A stretch of 53,074 bases of DNA from an uncultured Succinivibrio sp. (lineage in GTDB: Bacteria; Pseudomonadota; Gammaproteobacteria; Enterobacterales; Succinivibrionaceae): contig CAAGLL010000038.1 of NCBI GenBank assembly GCA_900770725.1, positions 1-53,074 of the forward strand, in the 5' to 3' direction. Made by a program: the position numbers and the translations under genes. The notes beneath the pieces are model-generated. The model was given only the letters and a program-made list of their open reading frames with translations. It did no database searches and was not told where the DNA came from. This document shows, one piece after another, positions 8,566 to 16,649 of this stretch (its first letter is position 1; the number at the start of each line of letters is the position of its first letter).

Positions 8566-8592
8566 CCGGGGCCTCCTTTTGGGAGGCCCCGG
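8566..8592. terminator. Bidirectional hairpin between convergent ybaK and dtxR-like genes
   Basis: Eleven-base arms CCGGGGCCTCC/GGAGGCCCCGG enclose TTTTG. The minus side is followed by CGCGTTTTC, the plus side by a poor U tract, so it probably works best for the minus-strand gene. Confidence 0.6.
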
Positions 8593-8615
8593 CTGCTTCC
8601 ACCTGGACTCAGGGC

Positions 8616-9068
8616 TCAGATGATGCCCTTTTCCTTGAGGTACTTCTCGATCCCCTGCATGGTCTCATCCGAGAGCACGTGCTCGACGCGGCAGGCGTCG
8701 CGCTGGGCGATGTCCGAGGGCACGCGCGCCACTTCCTGCAAGAGCGCCGTCAGCACCTGGTGCCTGCGGAAGATGTGCTTTGCCTTCTCAAGCCCCTCGG
8801 GGGTGAACTCGATGCAGCCTGACGGGGCGATGGTGATAAGCCCCTTGTCCTTGAGCTGCCCCAGGCCCCGGCTCACGCTCGGCTTGCTGAAGCGCAGCTC
8901 GTTTGCGATGTCCACGGCGCGCACGATGGCGTCGTCGCGGCGCTCCTTCATGACGAGGATCGTCTCAAGGTAGTTCTCGCCCGACTCGGCCAGCGCGCCG
9001 GCCCTCGACGGGACTGGCTCGGGGATCGCGTCCTGGGCGCTTGGGATCTGCGGTGCTTTAGTGTTCAT
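8616..9068 (-). CDS. DtxR/MntR-family metal-dependent repressor with iron-type ligand set
   Basis: A 150-residue cytosolic regulator with an N-terminal winged helix (residues 30-85, recognition helix SKPSVSRGLGQL) and a dimerisation/metal domain. The segment RDACRVEHVLSDE places Cys126, Glu129 and His130 where DtxR/IdeR have their ancillary Cys-Glu-His; MntR carries Glu instead of that Cys. Iron (II) sensing is therefore more likely than manganese sensing. The SH3-like third domain of DtxR is absent. The gene lies next to a Fur paralogue and a FeoB-associated-type peptide, which suggests a small metal-homeostasis locus. Confidence 0.8.
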   Translation of the reverse strand: MNTKAPQIPSAQDAIPEPVPSRAGALAESGENYLETILVMKERRDDAIVRAVDIANELRFSKPSVSRGLGQLKDKGLITIAPSGCIEFTPEGLEKAKHIFRRHQVLTALLQEVARVPSDIAQRDACRVEHVLSDETMQGIEKYLKEKGII

Positions 9069-9113
9069 GGATTGATCTTCTATCTGGCCCAGCGCTCCTG
9101 CGCTGCGGCGCGG

Positions 9114-9560
9114 TCACTTGACGACCGCTACGTTTACCTTGTCGCCCACCAGCGTAAGCTGGATCACGTTGTTGTGCCCGATCGCGCCCTTGGCGATGAG
9201 GCCCAGGCGCACCAGCTCAGTGAGGTCGAGCGCGGCCCCGGGGCGCTTCAAGTCGCGGCCGTGGCCGTCGGTGAGCGTGCCCATGGAGGGGGTGACCGGC
9301 TGCATGCCGATGTTGCGGTTCTTGGAGAGCACGCCTATCTGCTCCAGGCGGTTGATGAGCCGGTAGACGGTGGCGATCCCGAGATCCGGCACGTACTGCT
9401 TGGCCTCGTACCACAGTTCCTTGGGGGAGGTGCACTGGCTGCTCGTCAGGATCTCAATGATGTGCCTTCTCTGCACGGTCATGCGCAGACCGCTGGCCTC
9501 AAGCTTGCGCAGGGTGTCCTCGGTGAGGCTGCCCACGTTGTAGGTTTCATTGTCTTGCAT
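9114..9560 (-). CDS. Fur-like winged-helix regulator lacking the usual metal-binding C-terminal half
   Basis: A 148-residue protein. Residues 10-80 give a clear Fur-type DNA-binding domain (LEASGLRMTVQRRHIIEIL, SPKELWYEAKQYVPDLGIATVYRLINRLEQIGVL). After that the expected HHHH and CxxC signatures are missing. The remaining about 65 residues (GHGRDLKRPGAALDLTELVRLG...) do not resemble the Fur dimerisation/metal domain and contain two isolated His. ATG 9560 is preferred over the longer in-frame start because it opens directly before the helical N-terminus. It is read toward the DtxR-like gene, with a 45-bp gap. A metal-independent or repurposed regulator is an inference. Confidence 0.7.
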   Translation of the reverse strand: MQDNETYNVGSLTEDTLRKLEASGLRMTVQRRHIIEILTSSQCTSPKELWYEAKQYVPDLGIATVYRLINRLEQIGVLSKNRNIGMQPVTPSMGTLTDGHGRDLKRPGAALDLTELVRLGLIAKGAIGHNNVIQLTLVGDKVNVAVVK

Positions 9561-9617
9561 CTTGAAGTTCCATTCTGAGCCTGTGGGCTGCAACCCCCTC
9601 TGGCGCCGCACAAGGCG

Positions 9618-9662
9618 AAAAAAAGCTCTCTACTGTACATGATACCTTAGAGGGAGCTTTTC
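9618..9662 (-). terminator. Terminator downstream of the Cys-rich small membrane protein
   Basis: On the minus strand the arms AAAAGCTC-CCTCTA and TAGAG-GAGCTTTT pair across a 15-base loop and run into seven T residues. It separates the small-protein transcript from the fur-like gene. Confidence 0.75.
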
Positions 9663-9703
9663 AAGGTCTGGCGCATCCTAGATTTGCGAAAGCGCCCGGC
9701 AGT

Positions 9704-9892
9704 TTACTCCGCCTTGCCTTCCTTCCTGCCGCAGGCGCACTTGCCGCCCTTCTTCACGAGGCCCTTGCCGCTGGAGCAGCAGGAGCCGCCGACGAAGAAG
9801 ACGGTGAACATCCTCTTGATGCCCAGGAAGGTGAAGAAAACGACTACGGCGATGATCGCATATAAGAGGATCTGGCTTCCGATGTGGCCCAT
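9704..9892 (-). CDS. FeoB-associated-type Cys-rich small membrane protein
   Basis: A 62-residue protein with one N-terminal membrane helix (residues 6-25) and a short basic tail carrying Cys38, Cys39, Cys52 and Cys54. This layout resembles the FeoB-associated Cys-rich membrane proteins found with ferrous-iron transporters. No feoA or feoB lies in the window, so the link rests on the protein itself and on the neighbouring metal regulators. AAGGAAT upstream supports ATG 9892. Confidence 0.6.
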   Translation of the reverse strand: MGHIGSQILLYAIIAVVVFFTFLGIKRMFTVFFVGGSCCSSGKGLVKKGGKCACGRKEGKAE

Positions 9893-9926
9893 GGTTTTAT
9901 TCCTTGCAGATTGTTGCAGTTAGTTT

Positions 9927-9962
9927 TAGCTAACGGGATCTTACCCCTTTGCGTTAGCTAAG
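9927..9962. promoter_or_regulatory. Paired TTAGCTAA palindromes, possible DtxR-type operator
   Basis: TTAGCTAACG (9927-9936) and CGTTAGCTAA (9953-9962) form an inverted repeat around 16 bp. Each arm contains the perfect palindrome TTAGCTAA, with centres 28 bp apart. They lie 35-70 bp upstream of the Cys-rich membrane-protein start and just after the end of the gene behind it. Known DtxR/IdeR boxes contain related TTAG...CTAA cores. No U tract follows, so an operator is likelier than a terminator. Confidence 0.45.
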
Positions 9963-9968
9963 GCAAAC

Positions 9969-10472
9969 TCAAATCCCGCCTGAGAGGATGAAGCCGATGA
10001 CGCAGAGTATGAAGAGCACGGCCCCTGAGATCGCGAGCATGCGGTTGCCGCCCTTCTGGGTCGCAAGCTTGCGCGCAAGCTCCTCGGAGCGCTCCTTGGA
10101 GAACTGTCCCATGAGGTCGGCGTAGGAGAGCGTGCCGTCAGGCCCTGGCTTGGCGATGAGCGCCGGGCGGCCCTTCACCGTGGTCATGTAGTAGGAGAAG
10201 CCTATGGAGTTGCGGATGAACTTCGAGGTCGCAACGCAGGTGATCGCGTTGCCCCCGCAGGCGCGGCAGAGCTTCGAGAGCCGCCACTTGGCGTAGTCCT
10301 CGCCCTTGGCCTCCGCATGCAGCACCTCGCCTTGGCAAAGCAGCACATAGCCCTCAGGCAGCGCCTCGCCCTCCTTGATCACCCACATCTCAGGAGGGGC
10401 GCTGTAAAAGCCGTCCATCTCCTGCTCCGCATTTCCTGCTTTCACGCCGGCCCTGCCCTGCTTGCCTTCCAT
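9969..10472 (-). CDS. Uncharacterised tail-anchored protein
   Basis: I do not recognise this 167-residue protein. The N-terminal about 130 residues are soluble, with LCRACGGNAITC (a CxxC plus a further Cys) and a mixed region FSYYMTTVKGRPALIAKP. The last about 22 residues (MLAISGAVLFILCVIGFILSGG, key: hydrophobic run) form a single membrane helix ending at the C-terminus, so the bulk should face the cytosol. ATG 10472 is chosen because GGAGG sits 5 nt upstream; ATG 10484 is also possible. It stands alone between hairpins. Confidence 0.6.
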   Translation of the reverse strand: MEGKQGRAGVKAGNAEQEMDGFYSAPPEMWVIKEGEALPEGYVLLCQGEVLHAEAKGEDYAKWRLSKLCRACGGNAITCVATSKFIRNSIGFSYYMTTVKGRPALIAKPGPDGTLSYADLMGQFSKERSEELARKLATQKGGNRMLAISGAVLFILCVIGFILSGGI

Positions 10473-10550
10473 CAAATCCTCCATGAGCGCTGCGGTTTCC
10501 TGAGGGTGGATTTTAACGTGCGATGCTCTGTGGCGCACGCCCTCTGGGCA

Positions 10551-10577
10551 TAAGAAAGGCCTCCCGCAGGAGGCCTT
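10551..10577 (-). terminator. Rho-independent terminator of the cstA-family gene
   Basis: Nine-base perfect arms AAGGCCTCC/GGAGGCCTT with a four-base loop, then CTTAT on the minus strand. Confidence 0.75.
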
Positions 10578-10593
10578 GGACCAAATACAGAAA

Positions 10594-12318
10594 TCAGTCG
10601 ATTTCAGTTGCGACCTTGCGGCCGTGCACGTATTCCTTGAAGTGGTGGAGGATGATGGAGATGCCCAGGGCGACCATCATCAGGGCCATCACGGAGAGGA
10701 AGATGCCGGTGGCCACGAGCACGTAGTTGTGGCCCCACTGCTGGCTGATGACCTGGCCGATGCCCCAGAGGCTCATCACCATCATGAAGACCATCGGGAT
10801 GAAGGCGATCACCCAGTTGACGTTCTTGGAGAGCAGCCACAGCGTGATCACCAGGAAGGTCAGGGCGGCCATCAGCTGATTGGACGCGCCGAAGATCGGC
10901 CAGAGGGCGGCTGCCTCGCCGGAGAGCGCCATGAACATGGCGAACGCGACGAAGAACACCGAGGCGTAGTACTTGTTGGTGAGCACCCTGCGGAAGAAGC
11001 CGGCCTCCTTGAGGCCAGTCTCGAAGTCCTCCTTCTCCTCCTTGGCATTGGCCTTGGGCATGAAGAGCTCCTGGACTAGGAAGCGGCCGAGCCTGGTGGC
11101 GGTGTCAAGCGATGTCATCATGAAGGCGGAGATGGCCAGCGAGAGGAACACCATCGAGTACTGGACGCTGATGTGGAGCGACTTGCAGAACTCGGACATG
11201 CCGGTTGAGAAGGCCACGACCGGGTTCTTGCCGATCTCGGGGAACTGCGCCGGATTCATGGCCATCACGGCGATCAGGGCCATGATGCCGAGGATGCCCT
11301 CGACGAGCATCGCGCCGTAGCCTACCGGCAGCATGTCGGATTCGGAGCGGATCTGCTTGGAGGTGGTGCCGGAGGCGACCAGGGCGTGGAAGCCCGAGCA
11401 GGCGCCGCAGGCGATGAAGATGAACAGAGTCGGGAAGAGCATGCTCTCGTTGCCGTCGGCGGTCACCGCCTCAAAGCCCTTGAAGGCGTCCATCTGGATC
11501 GAGGGGTTGGCGAACAGGATCGCGACGAAGCCCAAGAGGAGGGTGCCGTAGAGCAGGAACGAGTTCATGTAGTCACGCGGCTGGAGCAGCCACTGCACCG
11601 GCAGCACCGAGGCGCCCAGGATGTAGACGGCCAGGACCGCGGTCCAGAAGTGCTTGGCGCCCACCGGGGTGAAGCCGAACTGGCCCACGAGATCGATCGG
11701 GAAGGCCGCGCCGAACGGAACGGAGAGGAACACCAGCGGCACGAAGATGCAGGAGGCCACGCTCAGCCTCATGCCCTTCTTGTTGGTGCAGTAGGCGAAG
11801 ATCGGGGCCAGCGCGATGAAGATGATCGAGGCGGTGGCGACGGCCGGAACCTTGACGAACATGCCGGCGATCATGTTGGTGAAGACCGCGACGACCAGGA
11901 GCAGGCAGGCAAAGCAGAAGCCCACGAAGAGCTGGCGGCCGCTGAAGCCCATCATCTTCTCCATCACGAACGAGATCGAGTGGCCCTTGTTGCGCACGGA
12001 GATCACGAGCGAGGCGAAGTCATGGACGGCGCCGACGAAGACGCAGCCGATGAGGATCCAGATGAGCGCTGGGAGCCAGCCGAAGTAGGCGGCCATGATC
12101 GGCCCTACGATCGGGCCGGGGCCTGCTATAGAGGCGAAGTGGTGGCCGAAGAGCACGATGCGCGGGGTCGGCACGAAGTCGACGCCGTCGTACTGGGTCT
12201 TGGCGGGAGTGGGGCGGTTGGGATCAACCGCGAAGATTTTCTTGAGGTACCCGCCGTAGGCGAAGTAAGCCGCGACGAAGTACGCCAAACAGATGCAAAG
12301 AAGCAGGCTGCCTGTCAT
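10594..12318 (-). CDS. cstA: CstA-family carbon-starvation / pyruvate-type transporter
   Basis: A 574-residue polytopic inner-membrane protein with about 16 hydrophobic segments. Family landmarks include TPRIVLFGHHFASIAGPGPIVGP (key: HHFASIAGPGPIVGP, near residues 58-75), AVHDFASLVISVRNKGHS and ACGACSGFHALVASGTTSKQ. Enterobacterial CstA and BtsT, proton-driven pyruvate (and for CstA possibly peptide) importers, are about 700 residues; this is the shorter form. ATG 12318 has GGAG 9 nt upstream; the in-frame TTG at 12354 has no ribosome-binding site. A strong promoter lies about 210 bp upstream. Confidence 0.88.
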   Translation of the reverse strand: MTGSLLLCICLAYFVAAYFAYGGYLKKIFAVDPNRPTPAKTQYDGVDFVPTPRIVLFGHHFASIAGPGPIVGPIMAAYFGWLPALIWILIGCVFVGAVHDFASLVISVRNKGHSISFVMEKMMGFSGRQLFVGFCFACLLLVVAVFTNMIAGMFVKVPAVATASIIFIALAPIFAYCTNKKGMRLSVASCIFVPLVFLSVPFGAAFPIDLVGQFGFTPVGAKHFWTAVLAVYILGASVLPVQWLLQPRDYMNSFLLYGTLLLGFVAILFANPSIQMDAFKGFEAVTADGNESMLFPTLFIFIACGACSGFHALVASGTTSKQIRSESDMLPVGYGAMLVEGILGIMALIAVMAMNPAQFPEIGKNPVVAFSTGMSEFCKSLHISVQYSMVFLSLAISAFMMTSLDTATRLGRFLVQELFMPKANAKEEKEDFETGLKEAGFFRRVLTNKYYASVFFVAFAMFMALSGEAAALWPIFGASNQLMAALTFLVITLWLLSKNVNWVIAFIPMVFMMVMSLWGIGQVISQQWGHNYVLVATGIFLSVMALMMVALGISIILHHFKEYVHGRKVATEID

Positions 12319-12331
12319 TGTCAAAAACTCC

Positions 12332-12348
12332 GATCCCTTGGAGGGATC
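12332..12348 (-). repeat. Hairpin abutting the cstA ribosome-binding site
   Basis: Arms GATCCCT/AGGGATC with a three-base loop end directly before the GGAG used by cstA. The leader also holds TGCGGC-AAA-GCCGCA (12399-12413). These may tune translation or be a binding site for a regulatory protein. Confidence 0.4.
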
Positions 12349-12529
12349 AATCAATCTTTTCTGTATTTAGCCTTGGTGGCCCGGGGTTCGGGCGCGGGTG
12401 CGGCAAAGCCGCAGGGAGGATGGCAGGAAATATGATCCTGGCCATGGAGCGGTTGTGCCGCTCCAATCGGGCTCATTTGGGTATCGCCCGGAAAGGCGGC
12501 AGCCCCCGGTTGGGAACTGCCATGTCCGT

Positions 12530-12557
12530 ATTATGGGTAATTGTCAGCAGGTGTCAA
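12530..12557 (-). promoter_or_regulatory. Predicted sigma-70 promoter for cstA
   Basis: On the minus strand TTGACA (12557-12552) and CATAAT (12535-12530) are 16 bp apart. Initiation near 12523 would give a leader of about 205 nt. The 313-bp spacer 12319-12631 holds this promoter, the leader hairpins and an A/T-rich stretch (12560-12605), and no gene. Confidence 0.65.
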
Positions 12558-12631
12558 GCGTTTTTTGGAAAACAATTTTTTGTGTGTTGCGTTTTTTGCA
12601 CTCAAAGCTTGCACTGCCTGCCGCGCGCGCC

Positions 12632-13168
12632 CTACTGCTCCCTAAACGGGATCGGCGCGATGCCGGCCGCGCCCAGCGCCGCCTCAAGGGGCGGTCGCAC
12701 CGAGCCCAGCGCGCGCATGCGGCTGGTGATCGCCTTGATGTCGAGCGTGAGGTTCGCGTCGTCCTGGGCGAAGGCGCTGATGTAGCCCAAGTCATACGGG
12801 CCATGGGGCGGCACCGCCCCTGAGCCCACGATGCACGAGGGGATGAGGCAGGAGAGCTTCTCGTCGCTGCGCATGAGCTGCACCGCGTGGCAGAGCATGG
12901 AGATGCCGTCGGTTGCGAGGAAGGAGAAGCCCCCCTTGGTGCGGGAGAGGTACGCGTCGAGCGTCTCCATCGCCCCGCGGCCTGGCATCTGCCCCTGGGT
13001 GAGCGCGCCCACCCGTTCGTCGCCTGACTTGAAGATGCAGTCGAGGCCGCGGTAGCCGAAGGCCGCGCAGATGAGCGTCGCCGCATGGCTGAGATCGGCC
13101 TTTCCGTCCAGGGCTATGAGGCGCCATACCGGCGCGCCGGCCAAGGTGAGTTTCATGAGGTGCTGCAT
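12632..13168 (-). CDS. Uncharacterised protein, possible pRiA4b-ORF3-like fold; third gene of an unknown operon
   Basis: A 178-residue soluble protein. The start MKLTLAGAPVWRLIALDGKADLSHAATLICAAFGY has the W-R spacing and helix pattern of the plasmid pRiA4b ORF-3-like domain (strand, xWRxI, then a helix ending in FGY). This is a weak structural guess. No catalytic motif is apparent. AGGAG spaced 6 nt from ATG 13168 overlaps the stop region of the large upstream gene (9-bp gap), so the two are almost certainly cotranslated. The 3' end carries no clear terminator. Confidence 0.55.
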   Translation of the reverse strand: MQHLMKLTLAGAPVWRLIALDGKADLSHAATLICAAFGYRGLDCIFKSGDERVGALTQGQMPGRGAMETLDAYLSRTKGGFSFLATDGISMLCHAVQLMRSDEKLSCLIPSCIVGSGAVPPHGPYDLGYISAFAQDDANLTLDIKAITSRMRALGSVRPPLEAALGAAGIAPIPFREQ

Positions 13169-13177
13169 TTTGCGCTC

Positions 13178-15925
13178 CTACTGGTCCATCTCGGGCACCG
13201 CGAGCGTGTCCGAGTCAAGAAGGTTCTCATCGCGGAAGCTGCGGCCGAGGCTCGAGGCCACGGGGGCGAGGCTCGTCCCCAGGATCACGCCGCACATCTC
13301 GCTGCCGCAGTTGAAGCCCTCGACGGCAAAGGCCCGCGCGGCCTTGAGCCTCACCCCGCCCAGGCCGCGCAGCGCCGTGAAGAGGCCGCACTCGGCCACA
13401 AGGCGGCGCCAGTTTTGCGCGTCGGGGTTTGAGAGCAGCTCGGAGAGCGCCCTGCCCGACTCCGAGACCGACTCGCGGCTGGTGCTCTCGGCGCAGATGA
13501 ACGAGCGCTCCTCGGTGAGGATCTCGATGTAGTCCTGCGCAAGCTGCAGAAGGCCGTGCTTGCCAGGCTGCACCGCCCAGGGCGGATCCCCGAGCATCGG
13601 CAGCCAGGCCCAGCCGCCGCCGCTTCTTATCTCGTCGGCGATCCCGCGCTCGAGCCAGGTCTTTCCCGCATAGAGGTGCTTGAGCATCCTCATGCAGATC
13701 TGCACGGCCTTCTCGCCGCCGGAATCCGTGTCCCGGCCCAGGCACCCTATGTGGTAGCGGTACATGCTGATGAGCCCCTCGCTGAGGTCCGGCACGCAGG
13801 TGTAGGAGGGGACGTCGTGCCAGATGTCCGCGCTGAGGTAGGCTATCTGGCCTGCGACATCGGGATCCCCCATGTCGGCGCAGTCCTTCATGAGCTTGAG
13901 CGATCCCACGCGGTCGCGCGGCAGCACCCCGCCGCACATCATGATGGCCGAGAAGAGCGAGCAGGCGGTGCGGTCGATGCCCGCAAGATCCTCGAGCTCC
14001 TCCAGGTCGCTCATGTACGGCAGCGGCTTGTACAGCCCCTTGTCCCTGAGCATGTTGACCATCGCGGCGGCCTCGGGCATCAGGTAGAACTCGGCGTAGC
14101 GCATGCAGGTGCAGCCGAGCTCGGCCTTGCCCTGGGAGAGGTAGGAGGTGGCCAGGACGTAGAAGGCCTGGGGCACCCCGCCGCGCACTGCCGCAAGCGC
14201 CGGGGCCTCGGCCTCCTTCGGGCGGTTGCCCGCCATCAGGGAGTAGGCGTAGTTGCACGAGGCGATGGGGCTGCCAAGCTCGGCGGCCTTGCGCCAGTAC
14301 CCGATGCGCGCGTCCACGCCCTTGCCGCTGTCCATGAGGGTGTACGGCCTGGCAAAGCCCTGCGCGCCCATGCGCTCGAGCACCTTGCGGTGGGCCTTGC
14401 ACCGCGAATCCGAGATCCCCTGCCCCGTGATGACCACGAGATCCTCGTGCTCGGGGATGAGCGCGCGGATGAGGGCGGAGCTGAACTCCTCGGCGTGCGC
14501 GGGCATCTTATGGGGCTTTCCGCCGCGGCCCTTGCCTGAGCAGGCATCCCAGATCTTCTGCATCTCAGGCAGATCCAGGCAGTCCGGGCGCATCAGCGCA
14601 AAGCCCGCCGCCGCCGCGCACAGCGCCGGATCATCGGCAGGCGCGCTCTGGCAGGCCTTGGCGAAGAGGTCGGTTATCTCCTCATAGAGCTCAGGGCGCG
14701 AGCGGCCGCGGTCGAGCTGCAGCTCGCGCAGCGTCAGATCCGCATTGATGAGGCTGTTCACGGCCGAGGCCATGAGCTGCGCCTGCCTGCCGCCATCCTC
14801 ATAGGAGGCAACCACCCTGGGGCCGTAGCGGAAGAAGGCCCCGTCGCCTAAGTGGCTGGCGTAGCAGAGCTTGGCCGATTGGATGAGGTCCGAGCAGTAG
14901 ACCGTGTAGCCGGTGCCGTCGGCGTCTGCGAGGTAGGACCTGCCCACCTTCGAGAAGAAGACCGCGTGCAGGAGCCAGGCGCGCGGCGAGCCCAGCGCCA
15001 TCGCGTAGCGCAGCCAGAACCCGGCCTTCTCAAGGCAGTAGGCCATGTCCCGGCCGTTCAGGTAGCCCATGGCGATCATGGTCGCGGCCTCGGCGGGCAC
15101 GCCGAAGCCTGAGAGCAGCACCTTGTCGGTCATGCCGCGCATGATCTCGAAGAAGTCGATGATGATGGTGGCGCTCAGCTCGCTGAAGGTGTCGCTGTCC
15201 TGGGGCGGGATGTCGTCGGCTATCTGGCCTGCAAAATCCGGAGATCCGTCGCTGCAGCGCAGCACGTCGCGGCGGCGCTGCGGGATGTCGACTTTCAGGA
15301 AGGCCGGCTCGTGGAAGCGCATCAGGAGCGCGCACTCCTCGGGCACGAAGGGCGGCATCTCCACGGGCGCATCGGGATCAGCGCCGTCAGCGCCTGCGTT
15401 GAGGATGTCGCCCATGACCGCGTTCAGGCGCGCGTTGACCATGAAGTTGAGCGTCTCCTGATCCTCGCGCTCGCTGCCCGGCACCTGCATCCCGCCGCGC
15501 CTGCGCGTCTCGAGGAGGTCGATGATGCTCTCGCCGCTGCCGTCCTCGGGCTGCTCGCCCGGGGCGCCTCTTGAGGAGCCGTCCTGCTCGGCAAGCTCCT
15601 TAAGCAGGCTGTCGTAGTAGTCGCGCAGGAGATCCGAGATGAGCGCCATCGCGCGGGTGCTCGCGCCGCCTGAGTTCTCCACCGCGGCATAGAGCCAGTA
15701 GAAGGCCAGGCAGAGATCGTGGAACTCCTCGTCGTTCGCGTCGCGGCTCACCTCGCTCAAGCCGCGCAGCGCCGCCTTGGCGTACTCGATGCAAAGCCCC
15801 TGCGGGACTGGTTCCGCAGGAGGCACGTCCTCTTTCGTGAAGCGGCGCTCAAGCTCCTGCACCTCGGATGCGGTATAGCTCCTGGGCCTGGCTTCCTTCC
15901 TGGTGTTGGTGTTCTTTCTGGGCAT
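13178..15925 (-). CDS. Large Sel1-like/TPR repeat protein of unknown function
   Basis: A 915-residue, mainly helical, acidic cytosolic protein without signal peptide or membrane segment. Sel1-type repeats are visible, for example near residues 540-600 (YWRKAAELGSPIASCNYAYSL, then GGVPQAFYVLATSYLSQGK) and later CADMGDPDVAGQIAYLS; an earlier copy reads MALGSPRAWLLHAVFFSK. The N-terminal 170 residues are basic then Glu/Asp-rich and probably disordered. Such proteins act as scaffolds; no enzymatic motif is evident. It lies between a membrane protein and a small partner on the same strand (gaps 33 and 9 bp), suggesting a three-component complex. Confidence 0.7.
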   Translation of the reverse strand: MPRKNTNTRKEARPRSYTASEVQELERRFTKEDVPPAEPVPQGLCIEYAKAALRGLSEVSRDANDEEFHDLCLAFYWLYAAVENSGGASTRAMALISDLLRDYYDSLLKELAEQDGSSRGAPGEQPEDGSGESIIDLLETRRRGGMQVPGSEREDQETLNFMVNARLNAVMGDILNAGADGADPDAPVEMPPFVPEECALLMRFHEPAFLKVDIPQRRRDVLRCSDGSPDFAGQIADDIPPQDSDTFSELSATIIIDFFEIMRGMTDKVLLSGFGVPAEAATMIAMGYLNGRDMAYCLEKAGFWLRYAMALGSPRAWLLHAVFFSKVGRSYLADADGTGYTVYCSDLIQSAKLCYASHLGDGAFFRYGPRVVASYEDGGRQAQLMASAVNSLINADLTLRELQLDRGRSRPELYEEITDLFAKACQSAPADDPALCAAAAGFALMRPDCLDLPEMQKIWDACSGKGRGGKPHKMPAHAEEFSSALIRALIPEHEDLVVITGQGISDSRCKAHRKVLERMGAQGFARPYTLMDSGKGVDARIGYWRKAAELGSPIASCNYAYSLMAGNRPKEAEAPALAAVRGGVPQAFYVLATSYLSQGKAELGCTCMRYAEFYLMPEAAAMVNMLRDKGLYKPLPYMSDLEELEDLAGIDRTACSLFSAIMMCGGVLPRDRVGSLKLMKDCADMGDPDVAGQIAYLSADIWHDVPSYTCVPDLSEGLISMYRYHIGCLGRDTDSGGEKAVQICMRMLKHLYAGKTWLERGIADEIRSGGGWAWLPMLGDPPWAVQPGKHGLLQLAQDYIEILTEERSFICAESTSRESVSESGRALSELLSNPDAQNWRRLVAECGLFTALRGLGGVRLKAARAFAVEGFNCGSEMCGVILGTSLAPVASSLGRSFRDENLLDSDTLAVPEMDQ

Positions 15926-15958
15926 ATCTGTCCTTTCAGTTGCGCTCCTGCCTTGATC

Positions 15959-16597
15959 TCAAGAGGCGGTGCGATCGCCTGCGCCTTGCGCGCCGGCGGA
16001 TTTTGAATTGTGTTGCGCGGCGCTGCCGCCCCCTTCAGGATCGCGGCCCGCCATGCCAGGGTCCCCGCTGCCGGGATCGCCATCCCAGCCTGATGAGTCG
16101 TGCCAGCCTTCCTCGTCGAACCAGCCGCCCTCGTACTCGCCGTCCTGATCATCATCAGGATCCGGGCCTTCCTCATCCCCGCCATCGGGAGCGCCCTGCC
16201 CTGCGCCTTCAGGATCCTGCGGGCGGCCCCTGGCGCCGCGCTTGAAGAGCTCGTCTGCGCTCATGTTGAGGGTGGGCAGGGAGTCTGCCGCCTCATGGCG
16301 GTGGCGGAAGAGGCCAAAGCACATGGCGAGGAATCCTGTGATCTCGCTGCCATAGAGCACGGCCAGCAGCACTCCCAGGATGCAGGGCGAGGCGAGCACG
16401 GCTATCTCGGAGGGGGAGAACGGGGTGCTGCCGATCATGATGAAGGGCGCGCCGCCCCTCCCGCCGCCTGAGGCCTTGACGTACAGCCACTCCAGGAGCG
16501 CGGCGGTGACGCTGCGCCTGGCGCACAGCGCCGCCGCCGCGTCGGAGATCAGCATCACCGCCACCGCGGCGCGCACCACGGTCTTGAATCGCGACAT
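15959..16597 (-). CDS. Uncharacterised membrane protein with acidic, Gly-rich cytosolic tail
   Basis: A 212-residue protein. Residues 1-30 and about 55-100 contain two to three hydrophobic helices (VVRAAVAVMLISDAAAALC; EIAVLASPCILGVLLAVLYG; ITGFLAMCFGLF). From residue 110 onward the chain is low-complexity, rich in Asp, Glu, Gly and Pro with Trp-containing patches (GGWFDEEGWHDSSGWDGD). I know no family with this make-up. It is the first gene of the three-gene cluster and would anchor the large repeat protein at the membrane, an inference from order only. Confidence 0.6.
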   Translation of the reverse strand: MSRFKTVVRAAVAVMLISDAAAALCARRSVTAALLEWLYVKASGGGRGGAPFIMIGSTPFSPSEIAVLASPCILGVLLAVLYGSEITGFLAMCFGLFRHRHEAADSLPTLNMSADELFKRGARGRPQDPEGAGQGAPDGGDEEGPDPDDDQDGEYEGGWFDEEGWHDSSGWDGDPGSGDPGMAGRDPEGGGSAAQHNSKSAGAQGAGDRTAS

Positions 16598-16649
16598 GCC
16601 CCTCTCCCAACGCTTGCGCCCGCGCCGCGCATCGTGGAGATTATATCAG

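Noticed and set aside
13556..14539. 327-residue plus-strand frame opposite the Sel1-like gene
   Set aside because: The minus frame has a start signal, repeats and tight operon spacing. The plus frame is His/Ala/Val-rich shadow sequence.
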